DNA of 11,131 nucleotides from Candidatus Gerdarchaeota archaeon. GTDB taxonomy: Archaea; Asgardarchaeota; Heimdallarchaeia; JABLTI01. Position numbers and translations under genes: made by a program. Below the pieces are notes generated by a model. The model was not told where the DNA came from. It did no database searches and saw nothing but the letters and a program-made list of their open reading frames with translations. This document shows, piece by piece, positions 1 to 6,958 of the stretch (positions are counted from its first letter, which is position 1; each line of letters starts with the position of its first letter). The DNA lies in assembly GCA_016840905.1 (NCBI GenBank), contig JAEORM010000189.1, positions 1-11,131 on the forward strand, in the 5' to 3' direction.

Positions 1-2
1 TA

Positions 3-464
3 TTCAATGCCTTTTTCATTCTAACTATTCCATTAGCCATTGCAATGTATTTAATTATTGGACTGGTTTATTTCGGTTTTGTTAGCCTTGGGATCTTACT
101 TAATAGAATTATAATAAAGCATTCAAAAGGTAGGGGAGGATTAGAAGAGCAGATATATGGAAAAATAGTTCTTGAGAAAAATCCTCAAAATATATCAGAA
201 GCAGAGATAGAAGAGCAAGTCATAGTTAAACCGTTACGAGAATTAACAAGTGGATCGATTTATTGCCCTGCATGTGGTAATGAAAATGATTTTTCACAAA
301 AAAAAGAATTACTGAATCATTTTTGTTTACAGTGTAAAAAACGCTTAAATGATTTTTGGGAACTTTATCATAAGAATAAGAAAACGGTAGAATTATGTGA
401 ACAATGTGATCATCTATCTTTTTCTCATAGCAGTTATTGTATTAATTGTGGATCTAAATTATAA
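3..464 (+). CDS. Membrane-anchored double zinc-ribbon protein (5' end outside window)
   Basis: Small protein of unknown function with an N-terminal membrane anchor and two C-terminal zinc ribbons. The first in-window ATG (45) has no Shine-Dalgarno sequence, and the frame stays open and hydrophobic back to base 3 (FNAFFILTIPLAIA before that Met), so the gene very likely starts before the window. Numbered from the Met at 45, a hydrophobic segment spans about residues 1-24 and a charged linker 25-65. Zinc-ligand pairs follow: C74/C77 with C94/C97, then C118/C121 with C132/C135 (ending YCINCGSKL). The cysteine region aligns well with that of the convergent gene at 562-1119 (shared LTS, YCP.CG, DFW, YCINCGS-type positions), so the two are paralogs. 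Zinc binding is inferred from the CxxC pairs. The cytoplasmic side and any partner are unknown. Confidence 0.8.
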   Translation, partial: FNAFFILTIPLAIAMYLIIGLVYFGFVSLGILLNRIIIKHSKGRGGLEEQIYGKIVLEKNPQNISEAEIEEQVIVKPLRELTSGSIYCPACGNENDFSQKKELLNHFCLQCKKRLNDFWELYHKNKKTVELCEQCDHLSFSHSSYCINCGSKL

Positions 465-540
465 TTATTGATTGAAATAGCAATAAGTAAAATAAATATT
501 GAAAAAGTAAATAAATTCAAACATAAAAGCTGAGCTCTTA

Positions 541-571
541 TTAATTTTTATTAAAATTAAATTATTTTTTT
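541..571 (+). terminator. AT-only hairpin followed by T run
   Basis: TTAATTTT (541-548) and AAAATTAA (553-560) form a perfect 8-bp inverted repeat with a 4-base loop. ATTATTTTTTT follows at 561-571. It lies between the convergent stop codons at 464 and 562, where a terminator for the upstream plus-strand gene is expected. The stem has no G-C pairs, so it would be weak, and the T run alone may be the working archaeal signal. Confidence 0.45.
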
Positions 572-1119
572 AGAAATATAAGTAGAATGAATAATAGACC
601 AGGTATCAATAACATAAAAATTAGACCAATACCAATAAGCACCAAACAAACAATGAATATTGTATCGCCTCCTTCCAGAAAAGTAGCCATCATGATTATT
701 AAGCCAATAAGTGATAGTATAGCTCCAAAAACGAGGCTTGTTTTGATGCGAGTTTCAATTTTGTCAGTGGATACTGTATGTCTCTTTGTTTTAGGAACTT
801 TTATTTTAATTGTTCTTGGTTGCGTTAGTTCTGATTGCTCCTTTAATGAACCACAATTAATACAAAATCTATATATCGCAAATGTTGGTTGATTACAATA
901 AGTACAAAGAATTACTGATAATCTTTTCTGTTTATAGGCTACCCAGAAATCACCTATATTAACTTCACATCCTTGGCAGATGAAATTTGTTTGGTCTGAA
1001 GTTGCTATTGAGAAATTATTTACTTCACCACATTTTGGGCAATAAACATTTTCACTAGTTAATACCCGCAATGATTCTCTGGATTGCTCTTTATGTGTGT
1101 CTTTAAAGGTATAAGACAA
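562..1119 (-). CDS. Double zinc-ribbon protein with C-terminal membrane segments
   Basis: 185-residue protein of unknown function, paralogous to the gene at the left edge but with reversed layout. Two zinc ribbons come first (C27/C30 with C48/C51, and C72/C75 with C86/C89, including RFCINCGS). A basic linker follows (about 92-122), then about two or three hydrophobic segments (127-147, 153-171 and 172-183) ending in KK. The start is TTG at 1119: an in-frame TAA lies two codons upstream and a run of seven G residues sits 6 bases upstream as a Shine-Dalgarno-like site. The next in-frame Met is residue 143, inside the membrane region. The ribbons probably face the cytoplasm, since cytoplasmic CxxC pairs bind zinc most readily, but this is inference. 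The gene appears monocistronic and is divergent from the flavodoxin gene. Confidence 0.8.
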   Translation of the reverse strand: MSYTFKDTHKEQSRESLRVLTSENVYCPKCGEVNNFSIATSDQTNFICQGCEVNIGDFWVAYKQKRLSVILCTYCNQPTFAIYRFCINCGSLKEQSELTQPRTIKIKVPKTKRHTVSTDKIETRIKTSLVFGAILSLIGLIIMMATFLEGGDTIFIVCLVLIGIGLIFMLLIPGLLFILLIFLKK

Positions 1120-1152
1120 TTTTTACCCCCCCGCATCTTATCAGAAATTTTA

Positions 1153-1170
1153 TTCTATTTTATTATAATT
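1153..1170 (-). promoter_or_regulatory. TATA-like element for the minus-strand zinc-ribbon gene
   Basis: Read on the minus strand this stretch is AATTATAATAAAATAGAA, an AT-only box about 40 bases upstream of the TTG at 1119. That fits an archaeal TATA box with a leader of roughly 15 bases carrying the G-rich ribosome-binding site. The region is AT-rich throughout, so the assignment is weak. Confidence 0.28.
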
Positions 1171-1288
1171 ATTTGAATGATTAAATGCTTTTTGTATCGA
1201 GAAAAAAATTTGTGCCATAAAAAGTAATGATTTAAATCAATTATTTTTGTCTAGTTTGTAGTAGTAACCATAGATTTCATCCAAGAAC

Positions 1289-1298
1289 ATTTAATAAT
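1289..1298 (+). promoter_or_regulatory. TATA-like element for the flavodoxin gene
   Basis: ATTTAATAAT lies 33-42 bases before the ATG at 1331, a spacing that would give a short leader of about 10 bases. The bases just before the start (TGTGATGTC) contain GTGAT, matching part of the archaeal anti-Shine-Dalgarno complement. A second TTTAAAT at 1231-1237 is an alternative, giving a longer leader. Confidence 0.3.
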
Positions 1299-1330
1299 GA
1301 TTTTGAATCCTTATTCTGTGTTGTGATGTC

Positions 1331-1873
1331 ATGAAAGTTTTGACGGTTTATTATTCTGAAAGTGGTCAAACTGAGAAAATCGCTAACATTTTTCATGAAG
1401 AAATTTCAAAAAAACATGAAAGTGTATTGAAAAAGCTTAGCGAAATAAAAATGAAAACATTAACTAATTATGATTTGGTTTTTATTGGTTCACCCTGTCA
1501 TAGCAGCGATTTGGCAAGACCAATGAAGAAATTCCTCAGTAAACTTCCTAAAGATCCCAAATTTAAAATGGTTGGATTCTTCACGCATTCTTGCTATACC
1601 AAGGAAGAAGATGAAAAATTATATGAAGAATGGGTTGGGAGATGCATTCCATCGTATACAGATATAGCCAATAAAAAGAATATAGAATTTTTAGGTTATT
1701 TCAATTGCATGGCTGCTGCAATACCAGCGATAGAGAAATTCATTCATCAAAAGATCATTACTGATGAAGATGAGTGGAAAATTTACCTTCCAAAATTACG
1801 AACAAAACCTGATGATCAGGATTTAAGTAATGCTAGGAGTTTTGTAGGTAAAATAATGGAAAAAGTAAGTTAG
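1331..1873 (+). CDS. Flavodoxin-like protein
   Basis: 180-residue flavodoxin-fold protein, probably a cytoplasmic FMN-binding redox carrier or flavodoxin-type oxidoreductase. The N-terminus has the first beta strand and phosphate-binding loop (VLTVYYSESGQT, residues 3-14), where S9, S11, G12 and T14 would hold the FMN phosphate. The second flavin loop is at about 51-62 (FIGSPCHSSDLA), followed by an RPMKKFL helix. The third loop is near FFTHSCY (83-89). Length is usual for long-chain single-domain flavodoxins. Four cysteines (C56, C88, C105, C126) lie near or after the flavin loops, which is more than typical flavodoxins carry, but no CxxC pair suggests a metal site. It stands alone, divergent from the zinc-ribbon gene. 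The physiological partner is not evident. The family call is firm, the specific reaction unknown. Confidence 0.88.
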   Translation: MKVLTVYYSESGQTEKIANIFHEEISKKHESVLKKLSEIKMKTLTNYDLVFIGSPCHSSDLARPMKKFLSKLPKDPKFKMVGFFTHSCYTKEEDEKLYEEWVGRCIPSYTDIANKKNIEFLGYFNCMAAAIPAIEKFIHQKIITDEDEWKIYLPKLRTKPDDQDLSNARSFVGKIMEKVS

Positions 1874-1890
1874 TTATTTTCATACTAACT

Positions 1891-1926
1891 ATTCATTTAT
1901 TCTTTTTTCCATTTTTCTTTTTCTTA
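1891..1926 (+). terminator. T-rich tract after the flavodoxin gene
   Basis: Within 20-55 bases of the stop codon the plus strand is strongly T-rich, with runs of six, five and shorter Ts separated by C or A. There is no stem. This resembles archaeal oligo-T termination signals. The rest of the gap up to 2036 shows no coding sequence or RNA gene I can support. Confidence 0.5.
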
Positions 1927-2035
1927 TAAGATGGTATGCCACAATATTACCTTAGTTATTTATAGTCATTTCTTCTTTAAAGACTAAAAGGATAGCCCAG
2001 TAAAGATGCGTTTAGGTGGTAGGTTTATACTTCAA

Positions 2036-2064
2036 TGAAAGGAGAAAAATAACAAAAGAAAATG
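2036..2064 (-). terminator. T-rich tract after the ABC transporter operon
   Basis: On the minus strand, immediately after the stop at 2070, the sequence becomes TCATTTTCTTTTGTTATTTT and then TCTCCTTTC. This T-rich stretch without a stem is typical of archaeal oligo-T termination. It is placed where the three-gene operon should end. Confidence 0.45.
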
Positions 2065-2069
2065 ATTTT

Positions 2070-2924
2070 TTAAAGTAATGCTAAACCTCTATCTTTTGCT
2101 TTCTTTTCAACGGATATTAACACAAATCTTGCAATCGCTAAGTAGATAATTATGAATACACTTAGGATAACAAATTCTTGCCAAATTGGTAATAGCGGTA
2201 TGTATTTCTCGCCAAATATAAAATAACGTAAAAGATCAAAACTATAAGTAAATGGAAAAGCTAAACCTATATATTTCATAGCTAATCCAAAACCTCTACT
2301 TACTATCATAAAACCTTGTATTGGTAAATAGGCCCCAAATAACCATTGAATTAATTGGTGGGTTACCCTTACAAGAGCTCTCGATTGTCTTCTTAATAAA
2401 GTTAACATACCAAAGAACATTCCAACTGAAAGATTTGATAGATTATTTAAGATAATAATAAGTAAAGTATACAAAATGATCATAGGAGCATTAGTAAAAG
2501 CACCTGCAAAACCTAATATAAATGTGAATAATGGAAAGTAAACTATGAAATTAAAAACACTTCTAGATATGGAAGTAGACATTAGATAGGAATAACGAGA
2601 GGCAGGAGTAACAAAGATTGCTTCAATTGTTCCATAATAAACATCCTCTTCCACTCTCCAGAGTGGAGCCCATGTTGCAGCAGAAGCTGACACTTGAATT
2701 AATGAACCTGTTAACATAAATAAAAAGAAATCACTCTTGTCTAGTCCAACAAAGGTAAAGATTTCTGGATTGAAATAATAAGCACTACCCATGATGGCAT
2801 AGCCAATAATGGCTGTGGTCATCTCTAGTATCAAACCAATAAAATTCGCTTTGTATCTCTTATAGGACTTTAAATCACGCCAAATACCCTTGAAAAAAAC
2901 CCGTGTGCTGTATTGTATGCTCAT
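2070..2924 (-). CDS. ABC-2 type transporter permease (second subunit)
   Basis: 284-residue integral membrane protein, a permease of the ABC-2 (multidrug/polysaccharide/daunorubicin exporter) class. About six hydrophobic segments are visible (roughly 27-49, 65-85, 121-140, 146-175, 188-207 and 250-270). Between the second and third lies the family-typical cytoplasmic coupling stretch, with GTIEAIFVTPASR at 98-110. An ATG start at 2924 is supported by GGAG, which overlaps the TAG stop of the preceding gene. The gap to that gene is 13 bases. It is a clear paralog of the permease at 2938-3810 (same WRDL N-terminal motif, GTxEAIFVxPASR, and PFTYSFDLLRYFIFG against PYTYCYDLFRFYIFG). The two likely form a heterodimer driven by the ATPase encoded first in the operon. 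The substrate cannot be told; a drug, lipid or peptide export role is equally possible. Confidence 0.87.
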   Translation of the reverse strand: MSIQYSTRVFFKGIWRDLKSYKRYKANFIGLILEMTTAIIGYAIMGSAYYFNPEIFTFVGLDKSDFFLFMLTGSLIQVSASAATWAPLWRVEEDVYYGTIEAIFVTPASRYSYLMSTSISRSVFNFIVYFPLFTFILGFAGAFTNAPMIILYTLLIIILNNLSNLSVGMFFGMLTLLRRQSRALVRVTHQLIQWLFGAYLPIQGFMIVSRGFGLAMKYIGLAFPFTYSFDLLRYFIFGEKYIPLLPIWQEFVILSVFIIIYLAIARFVLISVEKKAKDRGLALL

Positions 2925-2937
2925 TTTTCATTTTCTC

Positions 2938-3810
2938 CTATAAAATAGACAATCCTGCTTTCTTGGCTCTTTTCTCTATTAATCTTAATAATAGAAAAGC
3001 TAGTCCAATAAAGAAAAGTGAAGTTACAAATAGCAAAACATATTCCAACCATTCTGGAAATAACAGATTATATGAGGAACCAAATATGTAGAACCTAAAA
3101 AGATCATAACAATAGGTATAGGGAAATAATTGAGCTATGCTCTTTAGTGTTAATCCAACTGTTTTATTCATACCAATGAATGCTTGCACTGGAACAAAAG
3201 CTCCACATATGAATCGAAAGATATTATTAATTATCACTGCAATAGGTTGAGCTCTTCTGACAAGAATTGCTATCATAGCAAAAAAAAGACCAAAACCCAT
3301 CATACTAATCATAGTAAGAAAAACAATTAGTATTGTAGTTCCTAAAACAACGATATTTGTTAGGACCCCAGCCATTCCTAAAATGATAATGTATGCTGGT
3401 ATGAAAAAAACCATGTTAATGATTGCTTCAGAAAAAGTCGTTGAGAGTAAATAAGCAACTCTACTGGCAGGTGAAACAAAGATTGCCTCAAGAGTCCCGA
3501 AATGAATGTCCTCTTGCACTCGCCCCATGGGACTCCAAACTGCCACATCACTAAATGTACTTAAAGCAAAGCCACTTGCCCGAAATATAAAAACTTGGCT
3601 GATCAATAATCCAGCTTCGGTTGCGGTAACTGGGTTGAAATCAACCATAAGACCAAAGAAATAAGTTGAAACAAAGATAATGAACATGTCAATAAGCCAA
3701 GAAAGCAAACGCATTTTGTATCTTCTAATATTTACCAAATCACGCCAGATGCCTTTCTGTAAAACTCGAAACGGAGCTATAAAATTCTTCTTAACATTTT
3801 GCACAGACAA
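2938..3810 (-). CDS. ABC-2 type transporter permease (first subunit)
   Basis: 290-residue membrane protein of the ABC-2 permease class with about six hydrophobic segments (roughly 35-56, 66-86, 126-147, 152-183, 190-210 and 255-276) and the coupling motif GTLEAIFVSPASR at 105-117. The start is TTG at 3810, preceded by AGAGGTG; a GTG two codons later is the only near alternative. It begins 3 bases after the stop of the ATPase gene, so the two are almost certainly translated from one transcript and probably coupled. It is paralogous to the next gene (2070-2924), implying an old tandem duplication and a heterodimeric channel. The basic C-terminus (EKRAKKAG) parallels EKKAKDRG in the other subunit, supporting shared topology with both termini cytoplasmic. 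Confidence 0.87.
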   Translation of the reverse strand: MSVQNVKKNFIAPFRVLQKGIWRDLVNIRRYKMRLLSWLIDMFIIFVSTYFFGLMVDFNPVTATEAGLLISQVFIFRASGFALSTFSDVAVWSPMGRVQEDIHFGTLEAIFVSPASRVAYLLSTTFSEAIINMVFFIPAYIIILGMAGVLTNIVVLGTTILIVFLTMISMMGFGLFFAMIAILVRRAQPIAVIINNIFRFICGAFVPVQAFIGMNKTVGLTLKSIAQLFPYTYCYDLFRFYIFGSSYNLLFPEWLEYVLLFVTSLFFIGLAFLLLRLIEKRAKKAGLSIL

Positions 3811-3813
3811 AAA

Positions 3814-4779
3814 TCACACCTCTAAATTTACTTTTTTGTCGCAATATTCAAGAAAAACATCTTCTAAAGTCGCTGATCGATAGGTGATATAAGGATTTAA
3901 ACCAAATTTAGTGCTAATATTTACAATAGTTTCAAAAGCTTGGGCACTATCAGTCACAGGTATTTTATAAACACCATTCTCTTGTTGAACTTCAATAACA
4001 GTTGTTAAATCAGTGATCTCTTTTATGAACTCTGGTGGAGCAATTTCATTTGCTCTTAAACGCAATTCTATCATTTGTATGTTAAGAGTATCCATTAGGT
4101 TTTGAGGTGTGCCCACAGCAACAACTCTACCTTCGAATATTATTGCTACTCTATCACATAACTCCTCTATTTCAGACATTATTTGAGAAGTAATAATTAC
4201 TGTTTTTCCTTTAGCTTTTGCATAATCTTTAACAAAAGCGCGAATTTTCTTAGCCATAATTGGATCTAACCCTTTGCTTATCTCATCTGCGAAAACTAAA
4301 TCAGGATTATGTAAGAAACCTCGCATAACTACAATCGCTTGTTTTTGCCCCCCAGATAATCGCATAACTTCTTTATCAAAAATTTCATGATTATCATATA
4401 CTTTCTTAAATTCTTCAAGTTGAAGGGTAAATTCATCTTTAGCCATATTATACATGGCAGCAAAGAACTCGAGATTTTCTTTGCCTGTTAATCTGGCATA
4501 AGTTGACCGTTCCGAATCTTGACCAATATACCCAATTCTTTTTCGAATATCTTTTTCATTTTTTTCAAGATCCAAACCTAGTACTTCAACTGATCCTTCA
4601 GTTTTACCAAGGAGAGTAGAACAAATTTTGATCAAGGTTGTTTTTCCAGCACCATTGGGCCCAAGAATGCCAAAAATCTCCCCTTTATTGACTTCAATAT
4701 CAACTCCTTTCAAAGCTTCAGTTTGCTTTTTTCTATTTTTGTAGGTTTTTTTTACCCCAATAGTTTTTAAGGCAATCAA
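3814..4779 (-). CDS. ABC transporter ATP-binding protein (DrrA/CcmA-like exporter type)
   Basis: 321-residue cytoplasmic ATPase that would power the two permeases encoded downstream. The nucleotide-binding domain covers about residues 4-225: Walker A GPNGAGKTT (40-48), Q-loop Q87, signature LSGGQ (141-145), Walker B LVFADE with catalytic E166, and D-loop GLD (170-172). The position normally held by the switch histidine is glutamine (ITSQ, Q199), a substitution I recall from DrrA-type daunorubicin exporters. A C-terminal extension (about 235-321), typical of exporter ATPases, ends with the ATLEDVFLEY motif. The start is TTG at 4779: TGA is in frame just upstream, an ATG 2 bases further up is out of frame, and AAGGTGA lies about 9 bases before the TTG. 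First gene of a three-gene operon. Confidence 0.92.
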   Translation of the reverse strand: MIALKTIGVKKTYKNRKKQTEALKGVDIEVNKGEIFGILGPNGAGKTTLIKICSTLLGKTEGSVEVLGLDLEKNEKDIRKRIGYIGQDSERSTYARLTGKENLEFFAAMYNMAKDEFTLQLEEFKKVYDNHEIFDKEVMRLSGGQKQAIVVMRGFLHNPDLVFADEISKGLDPIMAKKIRAFVKDYAKAKGKTVIITSQIMSEIEELCDRVAIIFEGRVVAVGTPQNLMDTLNIQMIELRLRANEIAPPEFIKEITDLTTVIEVQQENGVYKIPVTDSAQAFETIVNISTKFGLNPYITYRSATLEDVFLEYCDKKVNLEV

Positions 4780-4818
4780 TCATAACTTCACCTTTAACTC
4801 AATCATTTGTTATTAAAC

Positions 4819-4860
4819 AATCCACATTCACTGAGGACAAATGAATTTTTAAGGTGGATT
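4819..4860. promoter_or_regulatory. Inverted repeat flanking a TATA-like box, ABC operon promoter
   Basis: AATCCAC at 4819-4825 is the exact reverse complement of GTGGATT at 4854-4860, and just inside them ATTCA (4826-4830) pairs with TGAAT (4842-4846). The extra seven bases TTTTAAG (4847-4853) on one side read CTTAAAA on the minus strand, a possible TATA box. The outer arms would then sit at the BRE side and near the start site of the operon, a plausible operator layout. It could instead be a chance dyad. Confidence 0.33.
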
Positions 4861-5049
4861 CACATAAAAAGGACTCAAAATGATAACTCAATGTGTGAGC
4901 TATATTTTTAAAGAAAAAGAAAAAAATTGTAATTTTTTTGGTGAAGATAAAAATAAATCATTAATAAAATTTGAATGCTATACCGATAAAGTTTCTACTC
5001 TCACTTTTCCTTTTAATCTTGAAAGTAGTTCAGTAAAGACAAGCTAAAA

Positions 5050-5066
5050 TGTAAAGTAGCTTTACA
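5050..5066. promoter_or_regulatory. Perfect 7-3-7 dyad upstream of the aldo/keto reductase
   Basis: TGTAAAG-TAG-CTTTACA is a perfect inverted repeat of two 7-base arms with a 3-base spacer, the size of a binding site for a dimeric helix-turn-helix regulator. It lies about 75 bases upstream of the likely TATA box of the aldo/keto reductase gene, so it would fit an upstream activator or distal operator site. Confidence 0.35.
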
Positions 5067-5140
5067 AAGCTTTTCTTGAAAAAGAAATTTTTATGATCAA
5101 GGGAACTAATTATTAACTTATAACCTAGATTTATCCAAGC

Positions 5141-5148
5141 TTTATAAT
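5141..5148 (+). promoter_or_regulatory. TATA-like element for the aldo/keto reductase gene
   Basis: TTTATAAT at 5141-5148 stands about 45-52 bases before the ATG at 5193. Initiation about 25 bases downstream would leave a short leader containing the GGAG ribosome-binding site at 5181-5184. Confidence 0.4.
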
Positions 5149-5192
5149 TCCTTGAGTATATAAAATAGGGTAATAAAAATGGAGTGAGATTA

Positions 5193-6038
5193 ATGGTTGT
5201 ATCATCAGAGGTTCTATTAAATAATGGAGTTAAAATACCATTGCTAGGTTTTGGTACTTGGCAACTTAAAGGAGAAAATTTACTACAACCGCTAACTTGG
5301 GCATTGGAAGCTGGATATAGACACATAGATACCGCAATGGTTTATATGAATGAAAAAATAATTGGTAAAGTAATCAAAAAATCAGATATTCCTCGAGAGG
5401 AATTATTCATAACAACAAAATTATGGATTTGGGATTTTGAACCAACAAAAGCACTAGAAGCCATTGATGTTAGCCTTAAGAAATTGGGATTAAATTATGT
5501 TGATTTATATCTAGTACATTGGCCTGCAGAAGGCTTTTTAGACATCTGGAAGCCAATGGAACAAATGGTTATTGAAGGAAAAGCAAGAGCTATTGGTGTC
5601 AGTAATTTCTTAATTCATCATTTAGAAAAATTAAGAGAAATAGCAGAAATACCGCCAGCTGTCAATCAAATAGAATGTTCACCGTACAATTTCCCTTTAC
5701 CACTCTATGATTATTGTAAGAAAAATAATATCAACATTGCTGCTTACAGCCCATTAACTCGAGGACTTAAAATAAGCGATACTAAATTGCTTGAAATAGC
5801 TGCTGACTATCAAAAAACAGCAGCACAAATTTTGTTGCGCTGGAACCTACAAAAAGGATCTATAATTATCCCTAAGGCTAGTACTAAAGCACGAATTATC
5901 GAAAATTCGAACATTTTTGATTTTACCATTTCAGCAAAAGACATGAAATTATTGGATTCTTTTAATGAACATTTACGAGTACCTGGAAGCCCTAAACATA
6001 AACAATTAGCTGAGAAATATTTAGATTCAAACCAATAG
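5193..6038 (+). CDS. Aldo/keto reductase
   Basis: 281-residue cytoplasmic NAD(P)H-dependent aldo/keto reductase, reducing aldehydes or ketones to alcohols, in the short prokaryotic 2,5-diketo-gluconate-reductase-like group. The barrel's catalytic tetrad is complete: D46 (RHIDTA), Y51 (VYMNE), K76 (TTKLW) and H109 (YLVHWP). Further family marks are LGFGTW (18-23), IGVSNF (134-139), VNQIE (157-161), and the cofactor loop IIIPKAS with R234 and EN at 237-238, which suggests NADPH. The ATG at 5193 is preferred because GGAG lies 8 bases before it; a GTG at 5184 in the same frame overlaps that ribosome-binding site. It appears to be a single-gene unit, convergent with the LRR/hydrolase-like array, with only 55 bases between stop codons. 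The substrate is unknown. Confidence 0.93.
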   Translation: MVVSSEVLLNNGVKIPLLGFGTWQLKGENLLQPLTWALEAGYRHIDTAMVYMNEKIIGKVIKKSDIPREELFITTKLWIWDFEPTKALEAIDVSLKKLGLNYVDLYLVHWPAEGFLDIWKPMEQMVIEGKARAIGVSNFLIHHLEKLREIAEIPPAVNQIECSPYNFPLPLYDYCKKNNINIAAYSPLTRGLKISDTKLLEIAADYQKTAAQILLRWNLQKGSIIIPKASTKARIIENSNIFDFTISAKDMKLLDSFNEHLRVPGSPKHKQLAEKYLDSNQ

Positions 6039-6093
6039 ATGACTTATTTTAGAAAATTCTTGTATCTTACCATATTTCACAAGTTTTAATTAA

Positions 6094-6942
6094 TTATTTC
6101 ACGACCATTTTATCCAAGAAATCTTTAGTTGGATGTTCAGGATTTTCATGTACTCTTGAATCCCAATATAATTCATCACAAAAATCTCCATGATGGAGTG
6201 TTTGTGTTCTTCTCATATGAATGATTCTTTTTTCATTGTAACTAGGGATATCGCCTATGTAACAAGAAGCATAATAAGCAATATCTGGATCACTGAAATC
6301 TTTCAAAGCTTCATGAGTAAAACAGCTATCAAATCTATAAATAATCATATGCTCATCTAATCTACAAAAAGAAAAATCAGCTATTCCTCTTTTGCACCAA
6401 CTTTTAATGGCAACTTCGTGATTTTTTGACAGTGATATATCACTTTTTTGTGGATTTTTTGTTTGCATATCATCAACTAGTCTTGCAAGAATTTTTGTAT
6501 AGAGTTTTATACCATCTTCTTTACCTAGCAATTCTGCAAAAGTTTTGACTCTATGATATGAGATTCTCTCTATTGCCTTCGCATGATTGAAACCGTTGAC
6601 AATAAATTTATCTGGATCCTCTGGTGATTTCTTTAATGGATTCATATGCACTAAAAGAAATTCTTGAGTTAATTTTCGAAGTTCTGGATATTTGTTAAGA
6701 AAATCAAATTCTTTGTCCCTTACAGGAAAGTCATAAAATCCATCTTTTTTCTCAACAGAATCAATTTCATTCTTCATCCTTTTAATTAAATGTTGAATAT
6801 AATTATCTACTATCTCAGATTTGAATTCAGTGAGATTTTTCAAAATTAAATTCATAGTTCCAAATTGATTTTTAAAAAATTCAATTGGATTTTCTTCATA
6901 TTCTGATTTTTCATTATAACATTTGTATGATTTTATTTCCAT
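6094..6942 (-). CDS. ATC-hydrolase-like family protein, diverged paralog (last gene of array)
   Basis: 282-residue soluble protein, third and most diverged member of the family encoded at 8537-9436 and 9452-10333. Shared landmarks are a MEI N-terminus, a YPEL segment at 85-88, GKEDGIKLYTK (140-150), and a C-terminal domain with C207 (RFDSC), C227 (ASCYIGD), D231, RTQT (245-248), HGDFCDE (251-257) and a closing HPTKDFLDK. The motif here is GDFC, one residue shorter than GDHFC/GDQYC in the paralogs. The pattern of this last domain resembles L-2-amino-thiazoline-4-carboxylic acid hydrolase-like proteins, from memory only; catalysis is not demonstrated. The ATG at 6942 is preceded by AAGGTGA and a run of A. 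It follows the 520-residue LRR gene by 16 bases, so it is co-transcribed with it. Confidence 0.72.
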   Translation of the reverse strand: MEIKSYKCYNEKSEYEENPIEFFKNQFGTMNLILKNLTEFKSEIVDNYIQHLIKRMKNEIDSVEKKDGFYDFPVRDKEFDFLNKYPELRKLTQEFLLVHMNPLKKSPEDPDKFIVNGFNHAKAIERISYHRVKTFAELLGKEDGIKLYTKILARLVDDMQTKNPQKSDISLSKNHEVAIKSWCKRGIADFSFCRLDEHMIIYRFDSCFTHEALKDFSDPDIAYYASCYIGDIPSYNEKRIIHMRRTQTLHHGDFCDELYWDSRVHENPEHPTKDFLDKMVVK

Positions 6943-6958
6943 TTTTTTTTCACCTTAT

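Larger units (their letters stand above)
4780..5192. promoter_or_regulatory. Divergent intergenic regulatory region (413 bases)
   Basis: No convincing gene is present. The stretch separates the minus-strand ABC operon from the plus-strand aldo/keto reductase and must hold both promoters. Minus-strand TATA candidates are CTTAAAAATT (4844-4853), about 65-74 bases from the ATPase start, and CTTTAAAAATATA (4901-4913). Two inverted repeats (4819-4860 and 5050-5066) and a short hairpin-like TTTCTT/AAGAAA (5072-5087) are listed or noted separately. The middle part, about 4915-5040, is plain AT-rich sequence with nothing recognisable. Confidence 0.55.

Noticed and set aside
45..47. ATG at 45 as the real start of the first gene
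   Set aside because: No ribosome-binding site, and the upstream in-frame codons to the window edge continue the same hydrophobic segment.
587..892. Open plus-strand frame of 101 codons
   Set aside because: It lies wholly antisense to the zinc-ribbon gene, whose cysteine motifs and membrane segments are clear. The translated product has no family features.
1980..2040. Slightly more GC-rich stretch (GCCCAG ... GGTGGTAGGTTTATAC) considered as a tRNA or small RNA
   Set aside because: No cloverleaf, no T-arm consensus and no C/D or H/ACA box pattern could be found.
5030..5326. Open minus-strand frame of 98 codons overlapping the aldo/keto reductase start
   Set aside because: About half is antisense to conserved reductase sequence and the rest is AT-rich intergenic DNA. 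No ribosome-binding site or recognisable protein features.
6039..6093. Bidirectional terminator between the aldo/keto reductase and the array
   Set aside because: The 55-base gap is AT-rich but shows neither a clear hairpin nor a long T run on either strand, so no terminator is called.
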